Shown here: piece after piece, positions 34,953-46,712 of the stretch | Layout: each line of letters opens with the position of its first letter | Numbering within the stretch: position 1 is the stretch's first letter | Source of the DNA: Paracyclopina nana | Lineage: Eukaryota > Arthropoda > Copepoda > Cyclopoida > Cyclopettidae | Reading direction: 5' to 3' | Assembly: GCA_019096065.1 (NCBI GenBank) | Contig: JAGUCH010000001.1 | Location: forward strand, 2,294,001 to 2,358,000 | Length of the DNA: 64,000 bases | Program-made: the position numbers and the translations under genes | Notes under the pieces: generated by a model | The model's input: the letters and a program-made list of their open reading frames with translations, nothing else | Databases searched by the model: none | What the model was told of the DNA's origin: nothing

Positions 34953-35754
34953 ATGAGGGTAACTTGAGCCTTACCATTCTTACAATAAAATCACATTTCT
35001 AAGCAACCTCAAATTACAGGCTTTTCTCATCTTAACATTGGTGTCAGCAATTTCTGCCGAATACCCCTCGTACTCTTCATACAATGCCCCTGTTCCTGGA
35101 TACTCTGCTTTTAGGCCACCTCAGATCATGTATGGTGGATGGACACCAATCATTGGACCTTCACAACAATACTACAATAAGCCTACCTACGAGCCATATC
35201 CTTCTTACGAACAATATCCTTCCTACGAACCTAGGCCTTCCTACGAACCTAGGCCTTCCTACGAACCAAGGCCTTCCTACGAACCTAGGCCTTCCTACGA
35301 ATCAAATTCTTCATACGAACCTAGACCTTCCTACGAACACAGGCCTTCCTACTACGAATCATATCCTTCCTACGAACCTAGGCCTTCTTACGAACCTAGG
35401 CCTTCTTACGAACCTAGGCCTTCATACGAACCTGAATCCTCTTACGAACTTGAAGAACCATATTATGAACCCAGCTCTTCTCAGGATCTTCATGACCACA
35501 GACCGTCTTACACTTCAAAGCCACTGACCTATCTCCCTACTTTCTTCACCTCGTATCCCCAAACATCGTATGTACCTGCACAAGAAAATAATTTTGGCCC
35601 CCAAAACTTTGCTCAAAATCATGCTACTTCCAATGACTATGATTTGTACAGAGAAAACTATGACACGCTAGGAAGCTATAGTGTCCAGCTTCCAGGTGGA
35701 AGCTATCAGAACGTGAACCACTTCAACAATCAACATGCAGGATTCGTTAATTAA
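34953..35754 (+). CDS. Cuticle-type protein with YEPRPS repeats and only a relic RR domain
   Basis: Exons 34953-34958 (Met-Arg) and 35020-35754; the intron is 61 nt and the protein has 246 residues. A signal peptide is followed by about a dozen copies of the hexapeptide YEPRPS or variants, a clean 18-bp DNA repeat. The C-terminus has GSYSVQLPGGSYQNVNHF, matching the middle of the shortened RR domain of the genes at 38867, 41677 and 45480. The upstream YNxGY...GLNFG part is replaced by unrelated sequence, so chitin binding is doubtful. Likely a secreted exoskeletal protein with a largely intrinsically disordered structure. Confidence 0.85.
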
Positions 35755-36204
35755 AAAAAGGATCATGCACACCCCAATTCGCATCATATAATAATGAGCT
35801 TACTGTGATTTGACCTATTTATTGGAATTTATGCTATGACATCTATGTATTGAGAAAAATAAAAATTATCTCTGTTCATCAAATAATTACTTGGGTATCT
35901 TTTTAAAGCCAGTATCGGACAAAATGTAACAATCTGGAATTAAAACCTCGCATCACTATTCACCTCGCTTCGCTCGGTTCAAGATTCGGCTTGGTTTCAT
36001 TTACTCACCTAGGGCAATTTTTACGTTACCTTCTCAGTCCCGAAAAGCAGCAAGTAAAATACTATTACTTCGAGCTGGGGCACGTAAAGTAGGGTCATTA
36101 AATAGCTGAGCGAGGATTTTAAGATGGGAAAACTCGAGTACAGCTTTACTAGCCCGAGCCTGCGAGGGCTGTAATTGTACGAGTGTACTTCTTCAGAGGT
36201 GCTC

Positions 36205-36273
36205 CTATGGCACAATGGTTAGAGCGCTCGGCTCTTGATTCAGCAGTCTAGGGTTCAAACCCTATTGATTCCT
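36205..36273 (+). pseudogene. tRNA-like sequence (relic)
   Basis: Has an A box (TGGCACAATGGTTAGAGCG) and a B box (GGTTCAAACCC) with a good T stem TAGGG/CCCTA. The acceptor arms do not pair and the anticodon stem is weak, so I call it a tRNA relic or the head of a tRNA-derived repeat. Confidence 0.4.
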
Positions 36274-36343
36274 AAACTTTTTTAATTTCTTTACCTGGCT
36301 TAAATCATGGTAAAGTCCTATACATAGCAAGCAAGTTCCATGA

Positions 36344-36418
36344 TGTTTCCATAGCTCAGTGGTTAGAGCATTAGAATGCTAATCCAACTGTCTGAGGTTC
36401 AAATCTAGGATGATTCTC
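36344..36418 (+). pseudogene. tRNA-like sequence (relic)
   Basis: A box TAGCTCAGTGGTTAGAGCA, anticodon-like loop ATGCTAA and B box GGTTCAAATC. The acceptor and T stems do not pair, so it is probably not a working tRNA. Confidence 0.4.
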
Positions 36419-36802
36419 TCTTTTTCCAACTTCTTTGAAATTTGGATTAGTTCCATGGAATATGAGGGGCTTTAAATTACTTAAAATCCCTCAAATTTGA
36501 TTCCAGGGCTGTTAAGTATTTAATATCCCCCAAATTGCTTAGAAAGAACTGTGATATAAAAGAGCTGAGTCGGATCGGTAAACTGAATTATAACACAAGA
36601 GAATCGTATTACTATTAGCTGAGAGGGCTGAGCAGTACATAAGTTCCGACCTCATAATATCAATGATTTTTCATTGCTAGTTGATTTAGAGGAAGATAAT
36701 GAACATTATCCATCTACAAGTGGATAATGATCATTATACCTTACATGATCCTTGCGCCATCTATTTCATATCAATATGAAAGAAAAAATAGCAAAGGAAT
36801 TC

Positions 36803-36872
36803 TAAGAATCGAACTCGGGGCAGCCGATTAGAGTGCCGATGCTCTACCACTGAGCCAGCTATATATTTCTTG
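36803..36872 (-). pseudogene. tRNA-like sequence (relic), minus strand
   Basis: On the minus strand, A box TGGCTCAGTGGTAGAGCA with a perfect D stem, and B box GAGTTCGATTC. The anticodon stem is imperfect and I cannot assign an anticodon safely. Confidence 0.4.
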
Positions 36873-37594
36873 ATCATAACAGTTTTTTGCAAGCTAATAT
36901 AGCTGTACAATAAGCGGCCGAGCCGGTACAGGCAGCATCTTTGCTGAACCGTGCTACTTACAGCTAGAGTCAGCAGCACGTTTGGTGAACTTAGTTGAGC
37001 CATTGGGTCATCTTAGCTGACCGCGCGCTCATCATGCCTTGCCAGGTGGCAGTGCGCACTGCGAAAGTACGTGATAAAGCAAACTACTGAATTTAAGGCA
37101 ATTTTTCTCCTTAAAATTGTAAAAAAAAAACAACCAAAACTGAATTTGGGAATATGCATAAATGTAGGAAGGTAGCTAATAGTAATAGCATTATACGCCT
37201 TTAGGCTGTCGGAAAACACTCATTATTATAAACTAAAAAATAATTCGTGTTATCCTCCAGCCTAGCGGCGAATAATGCTATATTACAGTATATAAAAAGG
37301 TAAATGAACTTTTTAACACATCGCCAAAAATGTTATTTTGCAACTAGTACTTATACCAAATGTGTCGTGCAAAAAACGCCAAAATTGCGTCGATCATTTT
37401 TTAACTATACCAAATGTGTCGGACATTTTGCAACATTGCAAATTGTGTTGGGCAAAATGAAGCCAGGGCGTTCGAAAAATATAATGCCTTTTCGACAAGT
37501 GCATTTCGCTCAGAAAATCGGTCACTTCAGGGTCAAAGGTAACGTAAAAAATGCACATGGCTAGTAAAATAAAACTTTTCGCCTTGCTTTCGCT

Positions 37595-37786
37595 TAGGGT
37601 TCTAGAAATTCCTCCGCAACCTCGTTTTACCAGGGTAACATACAGAGGCAACAGCTGACCCCATTTGGAACAGTTCATGGGGGATTTTTAAAAAGTAAAG
37701 TGTTCCAAATGAGTTCAGCTAATTTTCTCCATGGGTTACCCTATAGCGTAGTACTACGAAGTCGCGGAGGAATTTCTAGAGCCCTA
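37595..37786. mobile_element. Short hAT-like MITE, 8-bp TSD
   Basis: 192 bp. Inverted ends TAGGGTTCTAGAAATTCCTC and TAGGGCTCTAGAAATTCCTC (from the other strand) match at all but one of 20 positions. Flanks CTTTCGCT at 37587-37594 and 37787-37794 are identical. The joined flanks resemble 35961-35988, which acts as an empty paralogous site. Confidence 0.8.
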
Positions 37787-37794
37787 CTTTCGCT

Positions 37795-38798
37795 CGGTTC
37801 AAGATTCGCTATAATAATTATTGACTTACCTCGTAACATCGAGCCACTAATTTCGGATATGTAACTTGGCACTGTTCACTTATTTTTCGTAGAGGTGGAT
37901 AAAGCTTCGGGAAATCCCCAATTCGTTTGCCTGTTTAGAAATGGTATTGCTTGGTCCCACATGGGCAGTTAGTTACTTCAAATTGCAATTAACTTTTTGA
38001 GCCTTTTCAGGCTGACCATGGGCTGGCCAGCCAACTTGCTATTTTTCTTCGACTCAAAAGAGTTCATATCATCTTTTTGGGCAGTGTTGAGATACGAACT
38101 AGTGAATCAATAGCTCATCAATCAAATTCACTGAAAAACTGAGCCAACGTGCAAATTTCACTTAATTTAACTGGCTTTCATTCATATTTGCTTTTTACCT
38201 CAAACCTAGAAGAGAACATATTTTTCATTTAATTTGCAATAGTTTATCTACTCAGGCCAAGAGTAATTAATAAAATGTGGTTTAGTCTGTCCTAACGTAA
38301 GGATTAGTCTTACAGCAAGTTAAGCTGGCCTGCTAGGGCCAACAAAAGCATTCTGCTAGGGATTCTTTCCAATGTTGCATTAGTTTAGTCAATCCTATAG
38401 GCATCGAAAACATTATACCCTTCCGTAAAAGCTACGACAGCTAGTAGAAATTAGTGGAGCTATGACAACTTTTTTTCGTAAGGGAAGACAAGAAAGATAT
38501 GAAAAAGTAGATTTGATGAACAGGGAATAAGTGTAGTCTTAGCTGGTGCAATGGGTCTAAATAAAAGCGTCCTGAGTTTTATGGTCAAAAACAGATAGGG
38601 ACTATGAATGATGTACAGCAAAATTAAAATGACATTTAAAAGTGGATGAAAATCAGTTTGACCAATTCATTTCCTTATGTAAGAATTTTAAGACATGAAA
38701 CAGAGCTTTTCCAATCAGTAAATACCATCATACCAATATATACTCACAATGAGGAAGCTTCCTACAAACCAGGTTATAATATTGAATTTGGAAGCAGT
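37795..38798. other. Intergenic upstream of the cuticle gene at 38867
   Basis: No gene seen. The 5' end repeats CGCTCGGTTCAAGATTCG, also found near 35971. Confidence 0.35.
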
Positions 38799-38806
38799 AT
38801 AAAAGC
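38799..38806 (+). promoter_or_regulatory. TATA box of the cuticle gene at 38867
   Basis: TATAAAAG, with a leader motif TTTCAAAAGGCATCACTTC at 38818-38836 that is identical to 41627-41645 in the promoter of the gene at 41677. Confidence 0.75.
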
Positions 38807-38866
38807 CAATCCTAAGTTTCAAAAGGCATCACTTCAACTTGAACAGCTCGAGAAGCAACAAGCAAA

Positions 38867-39779
38867 ATGAGGGTAAGCTACAGCACAATTTTTTTAACTT
38901 GAGCTAAAACCTCTTCATTTGTAATAGGCTTTTCTAATTCTTGCATTGGCATCCTTGGCTGCGGCTGATTACTCAGCTCCTTTGACTGGCTCTTATGGAG
39001 CTCCATCTTTTGGATCACCTTCCCATTTGACAACATCCTATGGGGCACCTTCTTATTCGACTCTTAGATCACCGTTGTATTCAACTTACCGGGCACCTTC
39101 CTATTCTTACGGAGCACCTTCCTATTCTTCTTATGGAGCACCTTCCTATTCTTCTTACGGAGCACCTTCCTATTCTTCTTATGGAGCACCTTCCTATTCT
39201 TCTTACGGAGCACCTTCCTATTCTTCTTATAGAGCACCTGCCTATTCATCTTACGGAGCACCTTCCTATTCTTCTTATGGAGCACCTGCCTATTCATCTT
39301 ACGTAGCACCTGCCTATTCATCTTACCTAGCACCTGCCTATTCATCTTACCTAGCACCTTCCTATTCTTCTTACCTTGCACCTTCCTATTCTTCTTATGG
39401 AGCCCCACTGACATCATCGTACTCTTACAGACCACTTCATGGATCTTCGTTGAGGCCTCACCACGTTTTCAGGCCTTCTTACCACCATGCACCCAGATAT
39501 GGCAGCGCTTATTCACCTTCCTATTCCTATTCTCCTGCTTATGCTACAAGCTATCCTACTACTTATGCAACTTCACCTATTTCTGGCGCTGCTTATAACC
39601 AACATGCCCACATTGATGGTCCTTCAGCCTACAACCTTGGCTATCAAGTTAGGGATGACTATGCTGGACTCAACTTTGGTCAAGAGGAATCTCGTGATGG
39701 ATACTCTACCCATGGCAGCTACCATGTCCAACTTCCTGGAGGCAGCTACCAAAATGTCCACTATTCAAACAGCTTGTGA
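38867..39779 (+). CDS. Cuticle protein with SYSSYGAP repeats and a shortened RR domain
   Basis: Exons 38867-38872 (Met-Arg) and 38928-39779; the intron is 55 nt and the protein has 285 residues. A signal peptide ends near AAAD. The core is a long series of APSYSSYG octapeptides (24-bp DNA repeat), then a Tyr/His-rich region. The last 49 residues (237-285) match the first half of an RR domain (YNLGYQVRDDYAGLNFGQEE, GSYHVQLPGGSYQNV), and the protein ends there. The LPDGRLQTV of full RR proteins is LPGGSYQNV here and the SGYVADVSYSG half is missing. Same plan as the genes at 41677 and 45480. Probably secreted into cuticle; chitin affinity uncertain. Confidence 0.88.
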
Positions 39780-41606
39780 TTTCAGTGAAGTTTGAATACT
39801 TCCCATGAAATGGAAAAAGTTGGCCCCTACTTCTGTTCTGTTTATTTATCTTCGTGAATTTAATCATATTTACGTCAAAATAAAGAGATATGTTGTATTT
39901 AAGAAAATTATAGGCGTCTTTTTTGGGGAGTGAGAAATTCATACAAATGGTCTTCACCTGCTTAAATAACGGTAGATCACAAAAAACCAAAAAGTGTTTG
40001 CTTTCATTACCTAATCAAATGGTTTAATGACATGCCATCATTAATTGTATAATTCCAAAAATGGCGCAAATTAATGAGCCAGAACATTAGCACTAAAAGT
40101 AGGAATGAAGGTATCAAATGAGCTTTTTCAATATTAATGAATGATATCCAAATGATGGCGTAATAGTGTACCACTGGCGAACTCGGCCGACTGGCGAACT
40201 GACCGCATTTGACACGGGGAAACATTTTTTGTCCGAAAATCTAGTTGGAAAATCTCCGAAAAGTTGAAAGTTCGCACCTATTTGCTAGTTCGTACAATTG
40301 AAATAGAATAATACAAACTAGATGATTCAAGTCACATTAGGTGCTTATTGAGGGGACAAATTTTAGGTTCCACTTAATGTTTTGACAAATTCATCAAAAA
40401 GGGTTTCTTTTATTATTTAAATTAATCAGTACAGCAGGGAAGAGCTCATGGGAATCTAGGAAATCTAGAGCTTCTGAATGTTACAGCAAAGATTTGTTGC
40501 ATTTATATGGGTGTTTGGATGCAGCTTTAACACAAGAGCCAAAAAAGTACCACTACCAAATCTAATAGCTCTCTACTGCTCCTTTGTAGGAATTTCAAGG
40601 TTCTAATTATTGTGCTTGGTAGGTCTGAAAACATCTTACGAACAAAAATCAGGTAATATCAGCTGATTTCATCCAGTTCGTATTACCCTTTCATTTTCAT
40701 TCTCAATTTGTAGGCATACAGTGTGGTATATAGCCCAAGAAAAATATGAGTGAAAAAATCTCGCTATCAGATAGCAGGCTCAAAGAGGGAGGGCTACTGG
40801 CGGATAATTTGCAATCCCCTGAGGAATCATACAGGCTGACTAAAAGAATCAAAAATAGCCAGTTCAAATGCAATCCGTATAATTTCTTTGAATTCCCATG
40901 GAAATATAATAAACACTAGTGCTGTATCTAAGCAAAAATACACGTTTGGATTACACGTTTGCTAGCAATTAAGTTTGGCGCATTAATTTTGTTGCAAGGA
41001 GATTCCATGCAATTGGAATTTATTTTTCGGACACTTTTCAAATTAAGAGCTTTTTCAATTTCACATTTTCAGTTATATGTGTCTTTGCCAAGTGGGAACC
41101 ATAACCAAGCATTATCAGTTTTTAAGTAGTGCCTAAACGAAGGGCAATAATGGGCTTGAGAAAAATTATTCCGTCAAGGCTCATTCAATGACAAGACTCA
41201 AGTATTGCTTTCTATGGGGCTACAGGTTCGATATCAACTTAGCTTTTTAAAATAAAGAGTTGATTTTCAACGCAAAGTGATGGGTCATATAGAGTTTTTG
41301 ATGACTCGGAAGAATTGATAATGATTATAATTTATTTTTACCATGTGTCAAAAAACATATGTAGTTGTTGCTAAATTATCATTCATTCCGAATTCACTCT
41401 TTGTATATCGCACTCAGATCTTTTTGTGAAATAATGCATCCATTTTGTGGGCCATTTATAAATTGCTTGAAGTTACACTATACTATGTTAAACATTGTAT
41501 TGTCTCATGACTCATGAAAATGTCTTTTTTAAACCCCGTCAAACAGGCAAACTCGCTAGGAAGAGGCGTTTTGCAAACCAGATTTCAAAAATGAACTTAA
41601 AAGTAG
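39780..41606. other. Intergenic between two cuticle genes
   Basis: No gene recognised. AATAAAG at about 39880 fits a polyadenylation site for the gene at 38867. Confidence 0.35.
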
Positions 41607-41614
41607 TATAAAAG
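41607..41614 (+). promoter_or_regulatory. TATA box of the cuticle gene at 41677
   Basis: TATAAAAG, followed by the leader motif TTTCAAAAGGCATCACTTC at 41627-41645 shared with the gene at 38867. Confidence 0.75.
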
Positions 41615-41676
41615 ACAAATTCAAAGTTTCAAAAGGCATCACTTCTTCTTGGTCAACTCTAAAAGCAACAACAACA

Positions 41677-42610
41677 ATGAAAGTAAGAGTTGCAAATATA
41701 AAGACTGAACTAGTATCTTTATCTAAATGCTGTGCTTTAAATTTTTTTTTAGGTTTATGTCATGCTTGTTTTGTTGCCTTTTGTTGTGGCTGATTACTCA
41801 GCCCCTTCAATTGGCTCTCATGAAACTTCTTCCTATCGAGCTCCTTTCTTTGGATTGCCCTCTAGTGGAGCTCCTTCCTATGGATCACCTTCCTATGGAG
41901 CACCTTCCTATGGAGCACCTTCCTATGGAGCACCTTCCTATGGAGCACCTTCCTATGGAGCACCTTCCTATGGAGCACCTTCCTATGGGGCACCTTCCTA
42001 TAGAGCACCTTCCTATGGAGCACCTTCCTATGGAGCACCTTCCTATGGAGCACCTTACTATGGAGCATCTTCATTTGGAGCACCTGCCTATGGAGCACCT
42101 GCCTATGGAGCACCTTCCTATGGAGCACCTTCCTATGGAGCACCTTCCTATGGCGCAACTTCTTATGGAGCACCAACATATTCTTCTTATGGTGCTTCAA
42201 CATCATCCTCATACATAAACAGGCCACAATATGGCTCTTCAATCAGGCCTGCTCACGTTTTCAGGCCTACATATCACCATGCACCTAAATATGACTACAC
42301 TTATTCACCTTCTTATTCATATACTCCCGCTTATTCTTCAAGCTATCCTAGCTCCTATGCCACTCCTTATACCCCTTCTACATTTGTGCATGGCTACGCT
42401 CACAATCAACTGCCCTCATTGTCATACAACCAACCTACTTACACTGATGGCCCATCACCCTACAACTTTGGCTATCAAGTTAGGGATGACTATGCTGGAC
42501 TCAACTTTGGTCAAGAGGAGTCTCGTGATGGATACACTACCCGAGGCAGCTACCAAGTCCAACTTCCTGGAGGCAGCTACCAAAATGTCAACTATTCACA
42601 CAATTGGTGA
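41677..42610 (+). CDS. Cuticle protein with SYGAP repeats and a shortened RR domain
   Basis: Exons 41677-41682 (Met-Lys) and 41753-42610; the intron is 70 nt and the protein has 287 residues. After the signal peptide (MKVYVMLVLLPFVVA) come about twenty SYGAP pentapeptides, a 15-bp DNA repeat, then Tyr-rich sequence. The final 49 residues (239-287) hold YNFGYQVRDDYAGLNFG and GSYQVQLPGGSYQNVNYS and stop before the second half of the RR domain. Close paralogue of the genes at 38867 and 45480. Long open frames in the other reading frames are shadows of the 15-bp repeat. Confidence 0.88.
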
Positions 42611-44078
42611 TGGAGTCAACATACTTCCCTTTTAGGGAAATATATTGATAGGGAAAAAGTCAACATGTTAAATTATTGAACTGCAAATAATAATAATAAA
42701 ACCAAGTGATAAATCAGTTTGCATTTGGAAACTCATTCTCGAAAAGAAATTTGTGAAAGCAAATGAATCTTGAACAAGAACAGAGTCTTCAGACACCAAT
42801 GCAGCATAGCAGGTTTGATTTTGGTACTTTTGTATTGGTATGCTCAAATTCAAAAACAGATATATTACAGACGAGCTTCTATGGGCAGATTGATCTAACT
42901 CTTCACATGCGCCCCTTTTGCAAACAATACCAGTGTCAAGTTTTAGGTAAATTGGGCTTTGCTCACGGTGTAGATACATTTTTCCGAATAAGGTAAAAAA
43001 GATGGCATTAGGAGTAACCTCCGATTCTATTTCGGCGTCCTTTCAACTAGTTCGTCGCATAATCGTTATCATTTGGCTTTTTGACTTTTCAAAACAAAAT
43101 ATTTGGCGTTCTGGTCAAAAAACAAGAGATTTTCTGCCTTTTCCAGAGAGCTCCTCTGTGCATTAAGCTTGCTTTTCTTGGGCAAATTGTCCTGCAAAGC
43201 ACACAATTATTACTCAATGTGCCCATAAAATGGCAACAAAACTGGATTAAATCTTACTTTTAAAAAATTAGAACACTGAAATATTAGTGAATTAGTTGAA
43301 AAATACCATATCTGTTGACTTTAAAAATTGATCGGAGGTTCAATTTTTTTAGATCGGGGCTAGCAGCGGAGCAGGTGCAAACAGAAACAGATCGAAATTC
43401 AATTTTCAGCCCGCTTAGCCTACGCTGCCATTAGCTGTGCTATCATTAGCTCCTCCTAGCGGCAAAAATTATTACTACCAGAGCCTCCGTAAGCAAAGCC
43501 CAATTGACGCACGTGCTTTTTCACGGCGGTTGCTGTCAAGGGGGGCTTATTTCACTAATTCGCATTCTTGCTATTTCATGACTCTGATCTGAAAAAGCCA
43601 CTCACTCAATATAACGAAGAACATTACGCTCGTTGAAGAAAAAATCAACAAGTTCACAATTTCATGATAATTCTCGCAGGCCGCAGCCAAAATCGCCAAC
43701 AAATTTGACAGCAATTTGCCGCACCGCTGCGTTCCGGAATTTCAGCCCTTAAAGAAATTTTGTTTTCCGCTCTTGCGATTATGAAAAGTACCAGTAGCCG
43801 TTCGATGACCTTATATGTTCTAGCATAGCGTAAGGGTAAAACAACAAAAAATGGCCTGACCTGAGAAAAAAATCCAGAAAAACAATCGAAAATTCTTCAC
43901 CTTTCGTTGTTACGTCTTGCCGCAAGTTAATGTTGTGTTGAAGACAATGATCACAACTTTTCAGCTTTTATTGACCTTACTGCTGAGAAATCAGAAAGGG
44001 CGCTTTAGTTGGTCAGCTGGTTAACAGTTAGCAACGCGCGCGCGTTGGCTGAGCAGAGTCTGCAGGTCAAATCCTACG
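42611..44078. other. Intergenic with a tRNA-like relic
   Basis: No protein gene recognised. At about 43998-44071, TGGTCAGCTGGTTAACAG and GGTCAAATCC resemble imperfect A and B boxes, so this may be a tRNA-derived repeat interrupted by the element at 44079. Confidence 0.35.
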
Positions 44079-44504
44079 CAGGGTGACCAGAGAATTTTAA
44101 CGGGTTATAGCCAGATTTTCCCCTAAAATAGCCACGTTTGGCTATCTCAGAAAAATTGCTAAAAATAGCCACGAATTGGTAAAAAAAAATAGCCACATTT
44201 TTAGGAATTTTCTAAGTAATATGAAATTTTTGGGATTGCTGTGGCTGAAATCAAAGATTTAATAGTGATTTTCTTCTTATATTGGTGGCAAAAGATTTTT
44301 TAAAAAGTCAACCATTTTAGCAAATTTCATTTTTCCCCCTGCTTTTTTCATGATTTTCAAGCGTTAATTAAGTAAAAAAATCAAATTTTCGGACTTTTCA
44401 AAAATAGCCACAAATGGCTATGGCTATTCATCCAAAATTTCCGTAGCCACAAATGGGTCAAAAATAGCCACTTTGGCTATAAATAGCCACATCTGGTCAC
44501 CCTG
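44079..44504. mobile_element. hAT-like MITE, 8-bp TSD
   Basis: 426 bp. Termini CAGGGTGACCAGA and TCTGGTCACCCTG are perfect inverted repeats; flanks ATCCTACG at 44071-44078 and 44505-44512 are identical. AAATAGCCA motifs recur inside near both ends. No coding capacity. Confidence 0.85.
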
Positions 44505-45479
44505 ATCCTACGCACACGTTCTGTACGGATCGCGTTTCGAGATCACATTGCTCAGCTATCCGGTAGTAGTGCTACCAGATGTGGCGAAAAAACGCCAAAG
44601 CGGGTATTTTATGAAATCCTTTAAAAAAGACGCGAGAGAGAACTTTTTAAAAAGCTGCTTTTATTAAGGATTTTTTGTTCCAATTTAGGTATTTTTACGA
44701 TTGCATCGATAGGTCAGCAAAACTAACAAAAGCAACTTTAGAAAAGATTTCGACGCATTTTAACGAATGCATCTGGCAGCACTTAGCTCAGCAGCTGCAG
44801 CTGTGTAGTTATGATGACCAACTCCTTGCGAATTTTCTCTATTTCGCCAATTGCCGTTGCCACTTGAAGAAAAGAAGCTCTTCCAATTTTGCCGGTGCAG
44901 TGGCATGGAATATCCCGTGCATTTGGATAAAAAAGGTCAGTCAATATTTTTGAGCGGAGCGGAGCGACTTTGGCGTAGACGGCAGTAAAATGTGCTCGTT
45001 CATTGTTTGGTTTCAAAATTAAAGGAATGCTCATGAGAAAAAAATGGCTTTCAATTTAATGCAATTGTAATGAAAAGATCATGTTTCGGTTGCTAGCTTG
45101 TATGAGTACTTTGATGGCTTTCGTTTTTGCATCATTTAAAGGAATCTATGATAAGTTACATCAGCCCCATATCGTATGGCAAATGTTGACGGAAAAAAGT
45201 AACTTAAAATCACTCAATCTATTTAAGTTTTTTGTCTAAGTGAAGGGGCGCTAATGTAATTTACTTCATAGCGAGGGTGCGATTTGTGCGTGAAATTATA
45301 CTATAGATCATCTTGAGTTACATATGATCAGAGCTATTACTCGTCATTTATTGAATTGAATACTCTAAGAAAATCATACAGTATCAAGCACTCTTGTTGC
45401 TGCTCGACATAAATAAAATTGTGGCACATTGTAATATTAATTACTTAATTCAAATCATAGCTGTTGAAGGTTACTCCAT
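44505..45479. other. Intergenic downstream of the cuticle gene at 45480
   Basis: No recognised gene. A 92-codon open frame at 44675-44953 has no domain I know and no clear start context; I do not call it. Confidence 0.35.
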
Positions 45480-46090
45480 TTACCAGCTATGGGAGTAGTT
45501 GACATTTTGGTAGCTGCCTCCAGGAAGTTGGACATGGTAGCTTCCCTGAGTAGTGTATCCATCACGAGACTCTTCTTGGCCAAAGTTGAGTCCAGCATAG
45601 TCATCCCTAACTTGATAGCCATAGTTGTAAGTGGAAGGGGCATCAGCGTAAGCAGGCTCATCGTAAGAGAGCGAGTGACTGTGGGAATATGCTGGTCGAG
45701 AAATAACTGGGGCATAAGAAGAGGCATAAGAGTAGGCAGGAGCATAATTTGAGGTGTAAGCTGGGGCATAAGTTGAAGTGTAAGAAGGAGAGTAAGTGGA
45801 AGCATATGCGTGACCATGTCTAGGTCCATGATGATATGAAGGCCTCACAGCATAGGAAGGCCTAAGGGTAGCATAGGAAGATAAAGGTGCTCCATAAGAA
45901 GTTATTGGGGCTGAGTAGGAGTGCACTGGTGCTCCATATGATGGGACTCCATATCCGGAAATTGAGGGAGCAGAGTAATCTGCAGCAGCAAAGGATACCA
46001 AAGCTAGTAGGATGAAAGTCTGCAAGCAAATAAAAATATTATTATGCCAAGTAGAGTTTGTAAGTTAAAGCCTTTATATATTACCCTCAT
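45480..46090 (-). CDS. Cuticle protein with a shortened RR domain
   Basis: Exons 46090-46085 (Met-Arg) and 46019-45480; the intron is 65 nt and the protein has 181 residues. The signal peptide ends at AAAD. A Tyr/Ser/Ala/Pro-rich middle (TSTYAPAYTSNYAPA) lacks long perfect repeats. Residues 133-181 are YNYGYQVRDDYAGLNFGQEE then GSYHVQLPGGSYQNVNYS and the end, the same half RR domain as at 38867 and 41677. Shares the short intergenic region 46091-46712 with the divergent gene at 46713, so the two could be co-expressed. Confidence 0.88.
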
Positions 46091-46154
46091 TTTGGATTGT
46101 GTTGCTTTGTGAGTTGACAAAGAAGTAGTGATGCTTTTGAAGATTCTGCTAAAG

Positions 46155-46163
46155 CCTTATATA
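46155..46163 (-). promoter_or_regulatory. TATA box of the cuticle gene at 45480
   Basis: TATATAAGG on the minus strand, followed by TTCAAAAGCATCACTAC, a variant of the leader motif at 38818 and 41627. Confidence 0.7.
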
Positions 46164-46643
46164 CTATTTTAAAGTTCAGGTGCAACAGGTTTTAAGCTAC
46201 TTCCCATCTTTCACTCATATGTTACTGGTTGAAAAAGCAGGTATTAATAGCTGTGCTTCCTCTTGACATTTGAACAATGAAAAATAACTTAAGCATAAGG
46301 CAAAATGAAAAACCGTCAAAATTTATTATATTAGTGATTGGTTTTTCATCATAATATCTTTAATTTTCATGAAAATTATATTAGATGCAAGTAGTGTAAA
46401 ATTCGTTAAATGAACTGGTCAGATGTAATAATTGTTAGGATGTCACATTTACATTTGTTGCTGACATAAGCTTAATTCCTCATTATGAAATAAAAATTGT
46501 TGAACTGTCAAAAAAGTCGCTTTTAGGCATAATACTGAGGATATCTATGATCTCGGTCCATCATTCCTTAATTAATTTTTAAGGTGAACGTTATAAGAAA
46601 TGAGGAAGTGCGTTCCAGTTTCAACCACACTTTTAAAATTTGA

Positions 46644-46651
46644 TATAAAAG
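46644..46651 (+). promoter_or_regulatory. TATA box of the gene at 46713
   Basis: TATAAAAG about 70 bp before the ATG; downstream TTCAAATTCATCATTTC is the likely start region. Confidence 0.7.
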
Positions 46652-46712
46652 GCAAACGTTGAACTTTCAAATTCATCATTTCTTCTCGGTCAACATTTGA
46701 AGCAACATCAAC

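Larger units (their letters stand above)
35755..37594. other. Intergenic with tRNA-like relics
   Basis: No protein gene seen. AATAAAAATT near 35858 is a possible polyadenylation site of the gene at 34953. Three tRNA-like sequences lie between 36199 and 36870 (separate entries). Confidence 0.4.

Noticed and set aside
39040..39435. Long open frames on both strands in the SYSSYGAP repeat region
   Set aside because: The 24-bp and 15-bp repeats in the genes at 38867 and 41677 keep all frames open. The signal peptide, intron and RR-like end exist only in the called frame.
44675..44953. 92-codon open frame between cuticle genes
   Set aside because: No recognisable domain and a weak start context; next to transposon and tRNA-like debris. 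Kept as unannotated sequence.
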